Positions 1-6,975 of a stretch of 8,151 nucleotides of DNA are shown here, piece by piece. Each line of letters begins with the position of its first letter. Positions within the stretch are counted from its first letter, which is position 1. Origin of the DNA: Minisyncoccota bacterium (lineage in GTDB: Bacteria; Patescibacteriota; Minisyncoccia; Phycocordibacterales; UBA5272); the NCBI GenBank assembly GCA_022843645.1, contig JALHNF010000030.1, positions 1 through 8,151 on the forward strand, written 5' to 3'. The notes beneath the pieces were generated by a model. The model did not search any database. It saw only the letters and a program-made list of their open reading frames with translations, and was not told the DNA's origin. The translations under genes and the position numbers were made by a program.

Positions 1-134
1 CCCATTTTTACATTGTATGTACCAACAATCTCGACACCTTTTCCAGACTGAGCTGCATTCTTTGAGTCAGTAACCACAAGGCGGAAATGTGGGTCGTTTT
101 TTCGTCCTATTCGTTGAAGTCTAAGTGATAGCAT
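1..134 (-). CDS. rpsP: 30S ribosomal protein bS16, N-terminal part (3' truncated by window edge)
   Basis: Only the first 44 codons are present; the gene runs off the left edge. The translation begins MLSLRLQRIGRKNDPHFRLV and continues with VTDSKNAAQSGKGVEIVGTY. This matches the bS16 N-terminus: a first strand with R-L-x-R-x-G-x-K, then the F-R-x-V-V-x-D-S-(K/R)-N core and a G-(K/R)-x-(I/V)-E-x-(V/L)-G-x-Y strand. bS16 is a primary-binding protein of the small ribosomal subunit that contacts the 5' domain of 16S rRNA. The ATG at 134 gives exactly the expected family start. It lies 22 bases after the RNase R stop codon on the same strand. No Shine-Dalgarno is seen, but a good promoter sits just upstream. 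The wording of the N-terminus resembles Patescibacteria proteins, from memory and not from a search. Confidence 0.93.
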   Translation of the reverse strand, partial: MLSLRLQRIGRKNDPHFRLVVTDSKNAAQSGKGVEIVGTYNVKM

Positions 135-141
135 GGGTTAT

Positions 142-170
142 AAAATACCTGAAAATCTACTTTGAGTCAA
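142..170 (-). promoter_or_regulatory. Putative rpsP promoter inside the end of rnr
   Basis: On the minus strand a TTGACT hexamer (170-165, 5/6 to the -35 consensus) is followed by exactly 17 bases and TATTTT (147-142, 4/6 to the -10 consensus). The -35 lies inside the last codons of rnr. The -10 ends seven bases before the rpsP ATG, so initiation at the usual distance would give a leaderless or near-leaderless mRNA. An overlapping TATAAC at 142-137 is too close to the ATG to serve as the -10. This is consensus matching only. Confidence 0.55.
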
Positions 171-2109
171 TCACTCGGGCGTAGTCGATAAGGCGCTCTT
201 CAATCTCGACACCTTTTACTTGGATTTTGAATTCATCGCCTAACTTAAACGTCTCGCCGTTCTTTTCCCCATAAATGAGGTCTCTTTTGTCGTCATACAT
301 GTAAAAGTCATTCCCTAGATCTCGCAGTTTTATCATTCCTTCACACTTTGTCGCCGCATCCTCAACATAAATCCCCCATTGTGACACCCCGGAGACGACT
401 CCGTTGAATGTTTGTCCGATGCGAACAGACATATAGAGTACCTGCATGTATTTTACCGATCCTCGCTCTGCGTCAGCAGCTTCTTTTTCTCGGAAGGAGC
501 AGTGCGCACAGAGTTCCTCGTATAGCTTTTTTGCTTTTGGCTCTGTTTTTTTGTTTGCTAAGTATGTGGCAAGGAGCCTGTGTGCAAGGGTGTCAGGGTA
601 TCGTCTAATCGGTGAAGTGAAGTGTGAATAAAAATCAAATGCAAGCCCATAGTGGCCAACGTTGTCAGTGCTATAAATCGCTTTCTGCATGGCACGGGTT
701 ACATACACCTGAAGAAGCGCACCCTCTTTTGTCCCGTCGAGGGATTTCAATATCGTATTGATGTCGCTCGAGGGAATGATACCGTCACGTACATGTACAT
801 TGTGTCCTGCGTTTCTAAACATATTTGCAAGACTGAGCATACGGTCTTCTTCTGGTTCTGGGTGAATACGATAAATAAATGTATGTTCACTCGGACTCGG
901 AAGTGATGCAACATATGTCGCGACGCCTTTGTTCGCAAGAAGCATCCATTCTTCGATCATCCTGTGTGTATCCCCTCTTGTTTTTTTGTAGACTGAAATC
1001 GGAAACCCTTTTTCGTTCAGTTTGAACTTGACTTCTTCTGTCTCAAGCGAGAGTGCGCCATTTTCAAATCGTTTCCTCTGAATCTTTTTTGCAATTTCAT
1101 TTAAGGTATTGAGCGCTTCGTAGTGCAGTCCAGATCCTGCATCAAGTATTTGTTGTGCTTCTTCGTATGTAAAACGTTTTTGAGAATGAATAATAGTCCG
1201 TCCAAACCAGTTTGTATATATTTCACCCTTATCATCAACCTCAAATACCGCACTAAAGGTAAGCCTATCTTGCCCCTCTACAAGACTACAGAGATTATTT
1301 GAGAGCACTTCAGGTAGCATGGGAATAACGCGGTCAACAAGATATACCGAGGTGGCACGGAGCCGCGCTTCTTTATCAAGCGCCGTTCCTTCACGAACAT
1401 AATGCGACACATCGGCAATATGAATACCTACTTCGTAGTGGCCGTTTGGAAGCTTTTGAAATGAAAGTGCGTCGTCGAAATCTTTTGCGTCAAACGGGTC
1501 TATAGTAAATGTAAGTACTTGTCTAAAATCACGTCGACCTTCTAGATCTTCTCCTGTGATTCCTTTTGCCTCTATGAGCCGTGCTTCTTCTTCTACATCG
1601 ATCGGAAATGTAGTGTTGAAGCCTCGTTCTAGGGCATATGCCGAGACTTCAGCGTCATTCTGACCTGGCTTGCCTAAAACGGTATGCACCACTCCCCACG
1701 GGCTTTTTTTGGAGTCGGTCCACTCGGTAATCTTGGCGAATACTTTCTCCCCAGCTTCTGCGCCGTTTAACCCAGACTCTGGAATCATGATCTCTGTGTA
1801 CATGCGTGCGTCCTGTGCTTTTACGAAGTAGACATTTTTTTCTTTGAAGAGTGTTCCGGCAAACCCATGCTTGCTTCTTCGGATAACTGCGATTACCTCT
1901 CCAACGAATTGTCCGAACTTATTTTTCCCCGTTATTCTGATGCGCACCGCATCGCCGTGGAGTGCGGTGTTGAGGTCGTGCTGTGGGATCTCAACGTTCT
2001 GCTCTAGACTGAGTACTTTTACAAACCCAAAGCCTTTCGTATTGATACCAATTGTCCCCTCGAGCTCGTCGCCGTATTGTGGGGTGATGAATGATTGTGT
2101 TTTGACCAT
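157..2109 (-). CDS. rnr: Ribonuclease R (RNase II/RNB family 3'-5' exoribonuclease)
   Basis: This 650-residue protein is a processive, hydrolytic 3'-to-5' exoribonuclease of the RNB family, acting in the cytoplasm on structured RNA, rRNA quality control and mRNA decay. Domains in order: an OB/cold-shock fold at about 15-75 (GTIGINTKGFGFV), a second cold-shock-like domain at about 80-150, the RNB catalytic domain at about 190-520, and a C-terminal S1 domain at about 560-648. The catalytic motif is at 202-216 (TIDPFDAKDFDDALS). Its acidic residues D204, D210, D212 and D213 correspond to the Mg-binding aspartates of E. coli RNase II/R. The conserved HFTSPIRRYPDTLAHR stretch is at 496-511. It is shorter than proteobacterial RNase R because it lacks an N-terminal helix-turn-helix and a Lys-rich C-terminal tail. 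Two cold-shock domains favour RNase R over RNase II. The gene is preceded by a terminator and a -10-like box, so it probably starts a new transcript with rpsP downstream. Confidence 0.95.
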   Translation of the reverse strand: MVKTQSFITPQYGDELEGTIGINTKGFGFVKVLSLEQNVEIPQHDLNTALHGDAVRIRITGKNKFGQFVGEVIAVIRRSKHGFAGTLFKEKNVYFVKAQDARMYTEIMIPESGLNGAEAGEKVFAKITEWTDSKKSPWGVVHTVLGKPGQNDAEVSAYALERGFNTTFPIDVEEEARLIEAKGITGEDLEGRRDFRQVLTFTIDPFDAKDFDDALSFQKLPNGHYEVGIHIADVSHYVREGTALDKEARLRATSVYLVDRVIPMLPEVLSNNLCSLVEGQDRLTFSAVFEVDDKGEIYTNWFGRTIIHSQKRFTYEEAQQILDAGSGLHYEALNTLNEIAKKIQRKRFENGALSLETEEVKFKLNEKGFPISVYKKTRGDTHRMIEEWMLLANKGVATYVASLPSPSEHTFIYRIHPEPEEDRMLSLANMFRNAGHNVHVRDGIIPSSDINTILKSLDGTKEGALLQVYVTRAMQKAIYSTDNVGHYGLAFDFYSHFTSPIRRYPDTLAHRLLATYLANKKTEPKAKKLYEELCAHCSFREKEAADAERGSVKYMQVLYMSVRIGQTFNGVVSGVSQWGIYVEDAATKCEGMIKLRDLGNDFYMYDDKRDLIYGEKNGETFKLGDEFKIQVKGVEIEERLIDYARVIDSK

Positions 2110-2120
2110 GATTATCTTTT

Positions 2121-2126
2121 AGTATA
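2121..2126 (-). promoter_or_regulatory. Candidate -10 box upstream of rnr
   Basis: The minus strand reads TATACT (5/6 to TATAAT) eleven bases before the rnr ATG. No convincing -35 lies at 16-18 bases; a TTGATT at 2154-2149 is too far away. The preceding gene ends in a terminator, so rnr does need its own promoter. The position implies a leader of only about five bases, and no Shine-Dalgarno is present. Confidence 0.4.
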
Positions 2127-2178
2127 CCTACATTCTAAACTAAAAACTAATCAAATTTTGTGTTTTTTATTTATATTT

Positions 2179-2222
2179 AAAAACAAAAGCCACCTCACGA
2201 CAGCTTTTGTCGGAAGGTGGCT
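2179..2222 (-). terminator. Rho-independent terminator after the BtpA-like gene
   Basis: On the minus strand an 8-bp outer stem (AGCCACCT at 2222-2215 pairing with AGGTGGCT at 2195-2188) continues, after a 2x2 mismatch, into a 5-bp inner stem (CGACA/TGTCG) with a 5-base loop. TTTTGTTTTTAAA follows directly on the minus-strand transcript. It begins four bases after the stop codon of the BtpA-like gene. On the plus strand the run after the hairpin is only CTCTTT, so it is directional for the minus strand. It separates the fur-to-btpA-like block from rnr-rpsP. Confidence 0.9.
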
Positions 2223-2226
2223 CTCT

Positions 2227-2925
2227 TTAGGCCTGAAAGCATTCGATGCGTCTCACAAGGTCTAATAAAGCCTGTGGAACAATCCAGTCGCATCCATTGC
2301 GCCTTTCTGAGATACTCGACGCCACAAGCACTGCATCGATGTGCGGCAGCATGTCGTCTATGTTTTTGATCGACACCCCACTTGCAACCACAAGTGGGGT
2401 GTCCAAAGCTCTCAATGTCATTACTTTTCTGATACCCACGAGTTTCTCAGTGCTTGGCGGTGATCCAGTACTGTCTCCTGATGTGACTGCAAAGTCGACA
2501 CGTTCATTTTTCAGGCGCTCAACTTGCGCTATCAGCTTACTGTTTGAGGGGTTTGGATTTATGTATTTGAAAGCAATACCCCCCCAAATAGGAACTTCTC
2601 CAACAGCTCTGCGACACCCCGGAACGACATTATCCATCCAAAATCCCGAAAGTCGACTGTGTTGAGAGAGTGCAGTCTGTAGCATCTCTGGTTTCTTGAC
2701 GTCGAGAAAATTCAGACCGATAAATCGTTCCGGATGAGCTTTCTGTATGTGTTCATATATGTACAGAAGGTCACGGTAAGTAATGCTGTGTCCGATTAGA
2801 AAAATTCCCTGAGCCCCAGACTCGAAACAAATTCTTGCATTTTGTAGCGCGTGCCCAATACCTTCCATTGTAAACGGGTCGATGCAATGAATAACCGGAT
2901 AAATACCGCAGCGTGTCTTTTCCAC
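2227..2925 (-). CDS. BtpA/SgcQ-like TIM-barrel protein
   Basis: The 232-residue product resembles the BtpA/SgcQ family (BtpA is linked to photosystem I biogenesis in cyanobacteria; SgcQ is an uncharacterised enterobacterial protein). These are predicted phosphate-binding TIM barrels. Visible landmarks are PVIHCI at 10-15 (family: P-V-I-G-M-V-H), a GAQGIFLI strand at 37-44, FIGLNFL at 68-74, WGGIAFKY at 114-121, FAVTSGDSTGSPPS at 145-158, PLVVASGVSIKNIDDML at 177-193 and DAVLVASSI at 197-205. The last two strands look like the phosphate-binding end of the barrel. No substrate can be read from the sequence. Translation starts at GTG: it places the first barrel strand at residue 10, the usual distance, and an AGGGG lies seven bases upstream. 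It is the last gene before a strong terminator, 91 bases downstream of smc, so it may be read from smc or from its own weak promoter. A different TIM-barrel family remains possible. Confidence 0.72.
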   Translation of the reverse strand: MEKTRCGIYPVIHCIDPFTMEGIGHALQNARICFESGAQGIFLIGHSITYRDLLYIYEHIQKAHPERFIGLNFLDVKKPEMLQTALSQHSRLSGFWMDNVVPGCRRAVGEVPIWGGIAFKYINPNPSNSKLIAQVERLKNERVDFAVTSGDSTGSPPSTEKLVGIRKVMTLRALDTPLVVASGVSIKNIDDMLPHIDAVLVASSISERRNGCDWIVPQALLDLVRRIECFQA

Positions 2926-2934
2926 AAGTCTACC

Positions 2935-2980
2935 CCTATCAGCTTCTCGGGAAATTCCGAGATAGTTTCATTCCTATCAG
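2935..2980 (-). repeat. Direct repeat plus hairpin in the leader of the BtpA-like gene
   Basis: The 8-mer CCTATCAG occurs at 2935-2942 and again at 2973-2980 (38-base period). Between them is a hairpin, TCTCGG (2945-2950) pairing with CCGAGA (2957-2962) around a 6-base loop. CTATC at 2936-2940 can also pair with GATAG at 2961-2965. On the transcript this second pairing touches the AGGGG that would serve as the ribosome binding site. There is no T-run after the hairpin, so it is not an intrinsic terminator for smc. Confidence 0.4.
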
Positions 2981-2999
2981 TAACAGGTCAATATGTCAA
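2971..2999 (-). promoter_or_regulatory. Possible weak promoter of the BtpA-like gene
   Basis: A perfect -35 hexamer TTGACA (2999-2994 on the minus strand) is followed after 17 bases by TAGGAA (2976-2971), which matches TATAAT at only three positions. A second, overlapping -35-like TTGACC lies at 2991-2986 without a good partner. Initiation here would give a leader of about 40 bases containing the repeat and hairpin, unlike the very short leaders suggested elsewhere in the window. Confidence 0.3.
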
Positions 3000-3016
3000 T
3001 TTTTATGTTTTTGAAA

Positions 3017-5293
3017 TTATTTCGCATACGCGTTTGCTTCATCAAGTTTTACAGAAAGAATGCGTGATGAGCCGTCAATGTCGAGTGTCACACCATAGAG
3101 TGCGTGGGTGCGCGACATGGTTTCTCTATTGTGTGTAATGACAATGAGTTTTGAATGCTCGCTTAATTCGTTGAGCACGGCGCCATATTTCTTGGCGTTT
3201 GACTCATCAAGCGCTGCGTCTGTTTCATCAAGAATAAGGAATGGTGGAGGATTGACCTGTGACATGGCAAAGAGAAGTGCGATAGATGTAAGCGCTCGCT
3301 CCCCTCCTGAGAGCATGTTGATATCTTTGACTTTTTTGTGTGGAAGCGACACGGTGACATCGATCCCGGTCTCCGTTTCTTTCTCTTCGTCACCCACACT
3401 CTCTTCGTCATCTTTTGTGCGAGATCGTTTTTCTCGTTCTGTGAGAATAAGCTTCGCGTCTCCGCCGCCAAACATGGTAGTGAAGAATTTTTGGAAATGA
3501 GCGTTGATAGTCTCTAGCCCTTTGTCGAATGTGGTGGCGAGAGTGGTGCGGAGCTCGGCCATCACCACTTCAAGCTTTGCCTTACTTTCTTCGAGGTCAC
3601 GGATTTCATTTGCAAGGAATTGGTCTCGCCCACTGACAGACTCAAACTCTTTTGTCACTTCATCTACATTTACGACTCCTATGTCTTCGATACGGAGTTT
3701 CAGACGCTCGATTTTCTTTCTTTGTTCATCTTGAACGTGCTGGTCAAATGCAGTGAGGGCTGTATTTTTGTATTGAAAAATAGATGAGCCAATAAGCACT
3801 GCTCCTTCTGCCAGCTCTGCTTCAAAACGCTCTTTACGCTCTCTCAGTTGATTTATTTTGACTTCTGCAAGTGAAAGCTTTCCGAGAAGCTCAGTACGAG
3901 ATTTTTCTAGTTCAAATAAAGCCCGTTCCCCTTCAAGAGAGTTTTCTCTGTAGGCATCTTTCTCTTGCTCAATGCGTGCTTTTTCTTCTAGTGCTTGAGA
4001 AAAGCTGTGCGCGAGCTCTTTTTCTTCTTGTGCTGCTTTTTCAAGTGATGCTTTTAGAGCTTGCAATTTTTGCGTAAGAGCGGAGACGTCTATTCTTGAG
4101 GTGGGTATTTTTTGTACATGTTTTGATGTCAAGAAACTCTCAAATGAGTGTACACGTGCCTTCAATAGATTTAAAAGTGCCGGAAGTTCTTGGAATTCTT
4201 TGTGATCAAACCTCCAGATAATTTTTTCGTGAATATCTCGTACTTCTTGAGCAAACAAAACGGCCTCTTTTCTTGGTACTACTCCATCTTCAAAGACCTC
4301 CGTTTCTTCTTGGTTTTTGTTCCCCGCGTCTTGTATTGTTTCTTCTAAGATACGAATCTCTGTTTCGAGTCCAATAACCGCTCGAACAGCGCTTCCTTTT
4401 CTTATTTCAAGTGCGCGAAGTGCGTCTTGGTTTTTGATGAGATTTTTTGTGATCTCTTCAGGTAAAGATGTTCGAGAACTCTCTCTGTGAAGCTGTATTT
4501 TCTTTGTTACCTCGTCGAGATGTTTTTTGATATCTTCAAAATCTTTTGGTTCTTTTGATTCAAGCTCATGAAGATGCGCTTCCTCTTGGGCAAAGTATGT
4601 ATGGTAAAGCCCAGCAAGCTCGCTTCGAAGCTCTGTTCCTTTTTGGACTTTTTCGATCTGTTTTTTTAGAAACTGTACATGGGGAGCTATTTCTCGACGT
4701 GAAATTTCTGCTTCACGCATGTTTGCAAGTACCACAGTAAGCTTTTTATCAGCTTCTTTGAGGCGCCATTCATACACGCGCAGGCCAAGAGCGTCTTGAA
4801 CCATTTCTTTCCTGTCTTTTACCGATGCATGGAGCACACGGTCCGCCTCACCTTGAGAGATTATATGATGATGAGACGCTCCAATATTGTTGTGAGCCAG
4901 GAGCTCTTGGATATCTTTCAGGCGAACTTTGCTTCCATTGATAGTGTATTCGTTAGCGCCATCTGCATATATTTCACGACCCAGTGTTATTTCTGAAAAC
5001 GAGGCATACGGAGACTCGTTTTCTTGTGAAGTGTCATTTTTGAACGTGAGTTCTACTTTTGCGCGAGACATCTGGGCGAGACCTTTTGAGCCCTTGAAAA
5101 TGAGGTCAGCACCTGTTTTACCACGCATTGATTTAACCGATTGCTCGCCAAGCACAAAACGAAATGCTTCCGCGACATTTGATTTTCCTGACCCATTTGG
5201 ACCCACAATCCCGGTGACCGGCGTATCAATACGAAAGACTGTTTTTTTCGCAAATGATTTGAATCCTGTGAGTTCTATTTTTGTGAGCTCCAT
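3017..5293 (-). CDS. smc: Short SMC-family chromosome segregation ATPase without a recognisable hinge
   Basis: SMC proteins are ABC-type ATPases that organise and segregate the chromosome. Both head halves are intact: Walker A GPNGSGKS at 31-38, the arginine equivalent to B. subtilis R57 at 57, the Q-loop ISQGEADRV at 145-153, signature LSGGE at 661-665, Walker B FLILDETDAALD at 685-696 and switch His721. The ends (MELTKIELTGFKSF and the SHSKL-type C-lobe) are typical SMC. At 758 residues it is far shorter than the usual roughly 1,100-1,200. The arms (about 171-325 and 403-580) are about half normal length. The glycine-rich hinge is not visible; instead there is a helical, Cys-free linker at about 330-400. 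The C-terminal head carries a charged insert (about 620-642, KDDEESVGDEEKETE). It starts six bases after the dsbB-like stop with no Shine-Dalgarno, so translation is probably coupled. RecN, SbcC and Rad50 fit less well; SMC-like RecF/RecN-type relatives cannot be fully excluded. Confidence 0.88.
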   Translation of the reverse strand: MELTKIELTGFKSFAKKTVFRIDTPVTGIVGPNGSGKSNVAEAFRFVLGEQSVKSMRGKTGADLIFKGSKGLAQMSRAKVELTFKNDTSQENESPYASFSEITLGREIYADGANEYTINGSKVRLKDIQELLAHNNIGASHHHIISQGEADRVLHASVKDRKEMVQDALGLRVYEWRLKEADKKLTVVLANMREAEISRREIAPHVQFLKKQIEKVQKGTELRSELAGLYHTYFAQEEAHLHELESKEPKDFEDIKKHLDEVTKKIQLHRESSRTSLPEEITKNLIKNQDALRALEIRKGSAVRAVIGLETEIRILEETIQDAGNKNQEETEVFEDGVVPRKEAVLFAQEVRDIHEKIIWRFDHKEFQELPALLNLLKARVHSFESFLTSKHVQKIPTSRIDVSALTQKLQALKASLEKAAQEEKELAHSFSQALEEKARIEQEKDAYRENSLEGERALFELEKSRTELLGKLSLAEVKINQLRERKERFEAELAEGAVLIGSSIFQYKNTALTAFDQHVQDEQRKKIERLKLRIEDIGVVNVDEVTKEFESVSGRDQFLANEIRDLEESKAKLEVVMAELRTTLATTFDKGLETINAHFQKFFTTMFGGGDAKLILTEREKRSRTKDDEESVGDEEKETETGIDVTVSLPHKKVKDINMLSGGERALTSIALLFAMSQVNPPPFLILDETDAALDESNAKKYGAVLNELSEHSKLIVITHNRETMSRTHALYGVTLDIDGSSRILSVKLDEANAYAK

Positions 5294-5299
5294 GGTGGT

Positions 5300-5875
5300 T
5301 TAAATTGTATCAAATGTGCTGCGTTTGTTTTTGATAAAAAGCATGAGGACAATAACAAGAAGAAGTGTTGAAATTGCCATGAATGGAATTGTAATAAATC
5401 CATATTCAAGTATCTCTGTCTTACTACATGAGGTGATAAGGCTGTCTGGGTCGCACGGCACAAGACTATCTGCGCTTGCTTGAGATCCATATATTCCAAT
5501 CATATGCACTATCCAGTGATATACAGATACTGCTGTGCCAAGAAGTGCAAGAACAATGATGTAGAGCTTTATGCTTTTGTCATTTCTCAGTGATGCAATA
5601 CCAAGTAAGAGTACCATCGGGAAAATAGCAATACGTTGGTACCAGCAGAATTCACAACTCACAAATCCATAGACAACTTCGTAGGTAAGGGCTCCAAGTG
5701 TAGCAAAAAAACTAATCAAAAACCCAAGTGGCAGTGCGTAGGTGTCGAGCTGTTTCCGAATAAGATCGGTATACGGCAGAATGTAGCTGTACCGTGCAAT
5801 AAAAAGAATACCGATAAGAGGAATCGACAAAAGCACAAGAGTACTTACGATATCGGTGAATAACGCTTCAGACAT
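5300..5875 (-). CDS. DsbB/BdbC-family disulfide bond formation membrane protein
   Basis: DsbB-type proteins sit in the cytoplasmic membrane, reoxidise an extracytoplasmic thiol oxidoreductase and pass the electrons to quinone. The 191-residue product has a C-x-x-C active site with family context, CEFCWYQRIAIFP at 74-86 (C74, C77), and a second cysteine pair, C141 and C150, in the loop before the last membrane helix. Hydrophobic segments lie at about 8-28, 47-69, 80-98, 102-125 and 158-181. The core DsbB bundle has four helices, so the first segment is an N-terminal addition. All four redox cysteines are present, so it should be active. No DsbA/thioredoxin-like partner is in the window. It lies 41 bases after the yibE/F-like gene and six bases before smc. 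The smc pairing has no obvious functional logic. VKOR is an alternative fold for this job, but the CxxC-WYQR context favours DsbB/BdbC. Confidence 0.87.
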   Translation of the reverse strand: MSEALFTDIVSTLVLLSIPLIGILFIARYSYILPYTDLIRKQLDTYALPLGFLISFFATLGALTYEVVYGFVSCEFCWYQRIAIFPMVLLLGIASLRNDKSIKLYIIVLALLGTAVSVYHWIVHMIGIYGSQASADSLVPCDPDSLITSCSKTEILEYGFITIPFMAISTLLLVIVLMLFIKNKRSTFDTI

Positions 5876-5884
5876 AATACCTAA

Positions 5885-5912
5885 AGTATACCCTATAATG
5901 CGAATTCGTCAT
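5885..5912 (-). promoter_or_regulatory. Putative promoter of the dsbB-like/smc pair
   Basis: The minus strand has ATGACG (5912-5907, 4/6 to TTGACA), 16 bases, then TATACT (5890-5885, 5/6 to TATAAT). The -10 ends nine bases before the dsbB-like ATG, giving a leader of about two bases. The whole element sits in the 41-base gap after the yibE/F-like stop codon. The same GGTATACT string precedes rnr. Read-through from fur is also possible, because no terminator is seen in this gap. Confidence 0.45.
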
Positions 5913-5916
5913 TGGT

Positions 5917-6975
5917 CTATAGATGATGGTGCGAGTGAGTTGCCTCGGTTTTCAAATTCGTTAGTCTCTGTGAATAAAAAACCGCAAGCGCCGTTGCAAT
6001 AGGTACCACAAGAAGTACTCCAATACTCCCACTCAAGATTCGAACAATCTCTACCACGACAGGTTCTTTTTGAAGCGCAATGATCATTCCTTCTGGCGCC
6101 ATAGATAAGAGTACAAACAAAGGAAGCGATGCGCCAATGTATGCAAATGCAAGTGTGTTGACAAGTGCTCCTGTGTGCTCTCTTCCCACTCGCATAGCCT
6201 TTGCAAAGAGTGTCTGGAAAGAAAGATCTGGATCTGTCGCACGTAATTCCTGGACAATCGCAATTTGGGTAATAGCGACGTCGTCTACAACACCAAGTGT
6301 TCCCACAATAATTCCTGCAAAGAGCATTGCTCCTACTACCTCAAAACTAAAACCAAAAGAAACTAGGTATGCAAGCTCATCTGTTGGAACATTGCTTAAG
6401 TTCAGTGCGTGCAGGGAGAGAGTAGCGAAAATGCCAGCACATACTACGCTTATAACTGCACTTACAAATGCAAGAAGTGACCCCCTGCTCCACCCATGCG
6501 TCACAAAAAGTGCTATGGCAAGAATAATCACAGCAAATATGATTGTAGTGATAATGGGAGGATAGCCCGCTGCGATAAGTGGGAGCAAGCCAAACAATGT
6601 AAGTACTGTTGTGCCAGCAAGTGAGATAAGGGAGCGGGTTCCGCGGAGTCCGTTTACGAGAAGCACAATTGCTATAAATAGCCCTACAATAAACCAGAGC
6701 GCACCAGCTTTTTTGACTTCGAGAAGTCGTACCATTTCTCCTGATTCATCTACCCATTTTTCAATATAGACAATGTCCCCTTTCCCGAGGACTGCTTTGT
6801 CGTTTATTACCTCCTCTTTTTCTCCTAGAACAGTAAGTTCTAGTGTTTGCGGAAGTGTATTCCCTGAGACCGACTCCACAGTAGCCTCTCCGTACCACGA
6901 AGTACTTCCCTGAGCGATAGAAAAGACTCCAAGACCGACTAAAAATAAGGCGATTACTTTTTGCATGAATTGCAT
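5917..6975 (-). CDS. YibE/F-family multipass membrane protein with His-rich tail
   Basis: The 352-residue product belongs to the YibE/F-like family (Pfam PF07907), whose molecular function is not established. An N-terminal hydrophobic segment (about 5-22) acts as signal or anchor. It is followed by a probably extracytoplasmic, beta-rich region (about 25-88) and then seven or so membrane segments from about 91 to 335. Family signatures are GTLGVVDDVAITQ at 225-237 and GREHTGALVNTLAFAYIGAS at 264-283, followed by LPL. The adjacent acidic pair D231-D232 and the REH triad are the obvious functional residues. The C-terminus ends HSHHHL, a potential metal-binding tail. The start overlaps the end of fur by 22 bases (ATG at 6975) or 13 bases (second ATG at 6966). 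The two are therefore one transcript and probably translationally coupled. Co-transcription with a metalloregulator suggests a role in metal or ion homeostasis; this is inference. Confidence 0.88.
   Translation of the reverse strand: MQFMQKVIALFLVGLGVFSIAQGSTSWYGEATVESVSGNTLPQTLELTVLGEKEEVINDKAVLGKGDIVYIEKWVDESGEMVRLLEVKKAGALWFIVGLFIAIVLLVNGLRGTRSLISLAGTTVLTLFGLLPLIAAGYPPIITTIIFAVIILAIALFVTHGWSRGSLLAFVSAVISVVCAGIFATLSLHALNLSNVPTDELAYLVSFGFSFEVVGAMLFAGIIVGTLGVVDDVAITQIAIVQELRATDPDLSFQTLFAKAMRVGREHTGALVNTLAFAYIGASLPLFVLLSMAPEGMIIALQKEPVVVEIVRILSGSIGVLLVVPIATALAVFYSQRLTNLKTEATHSHHHL

Noticed and set aside
830..850. Further TTTGCAA-type strings inside coding regions (for example near 830, 3612, 4720) as extra operator sites
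   Set aside because: They are single half-sites within coding sequence and lack the inverted partner seen at 7394-7423.
157..2109. RNase II instead of RNase R
   Set aside because: Two N-terminal cold-shock-like regions and one C-terminal S1 domain fit either enzyme in outline, but the overall sequence pattern and the widespread single RNB enzyme of this type fit RNase R better; the distinction is not absolute.
2246..2665. 139-codon plus-strand open frame opposite the BtpA-like gene
   Set aside because: It lies wholly within the minus-strand gene and has no motif or start signal of its own.
2945..2962. Hairpin after smc as a transcription terminator
   Set aside because: The stem is only 6 bp and no T-run follows on the minus strand.
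3017..5293. Rad50/SbcC identity for the short SMC-like protein
   Set aside because: There is no C-x-x-C zinc hook at the apex, and the head motifs (GFKSF, VLGEQSVKSMRG, LSGGERALTS, LDETDAALD) are of SMC type.
6080..6565. 161-codon plus-strand open frame opposite the YibE/F-like gene
   Set aside because: Shadow of the minus-strand gene: the translation shows no recognisable domain, whereas the opposite strand has clear family motifs.
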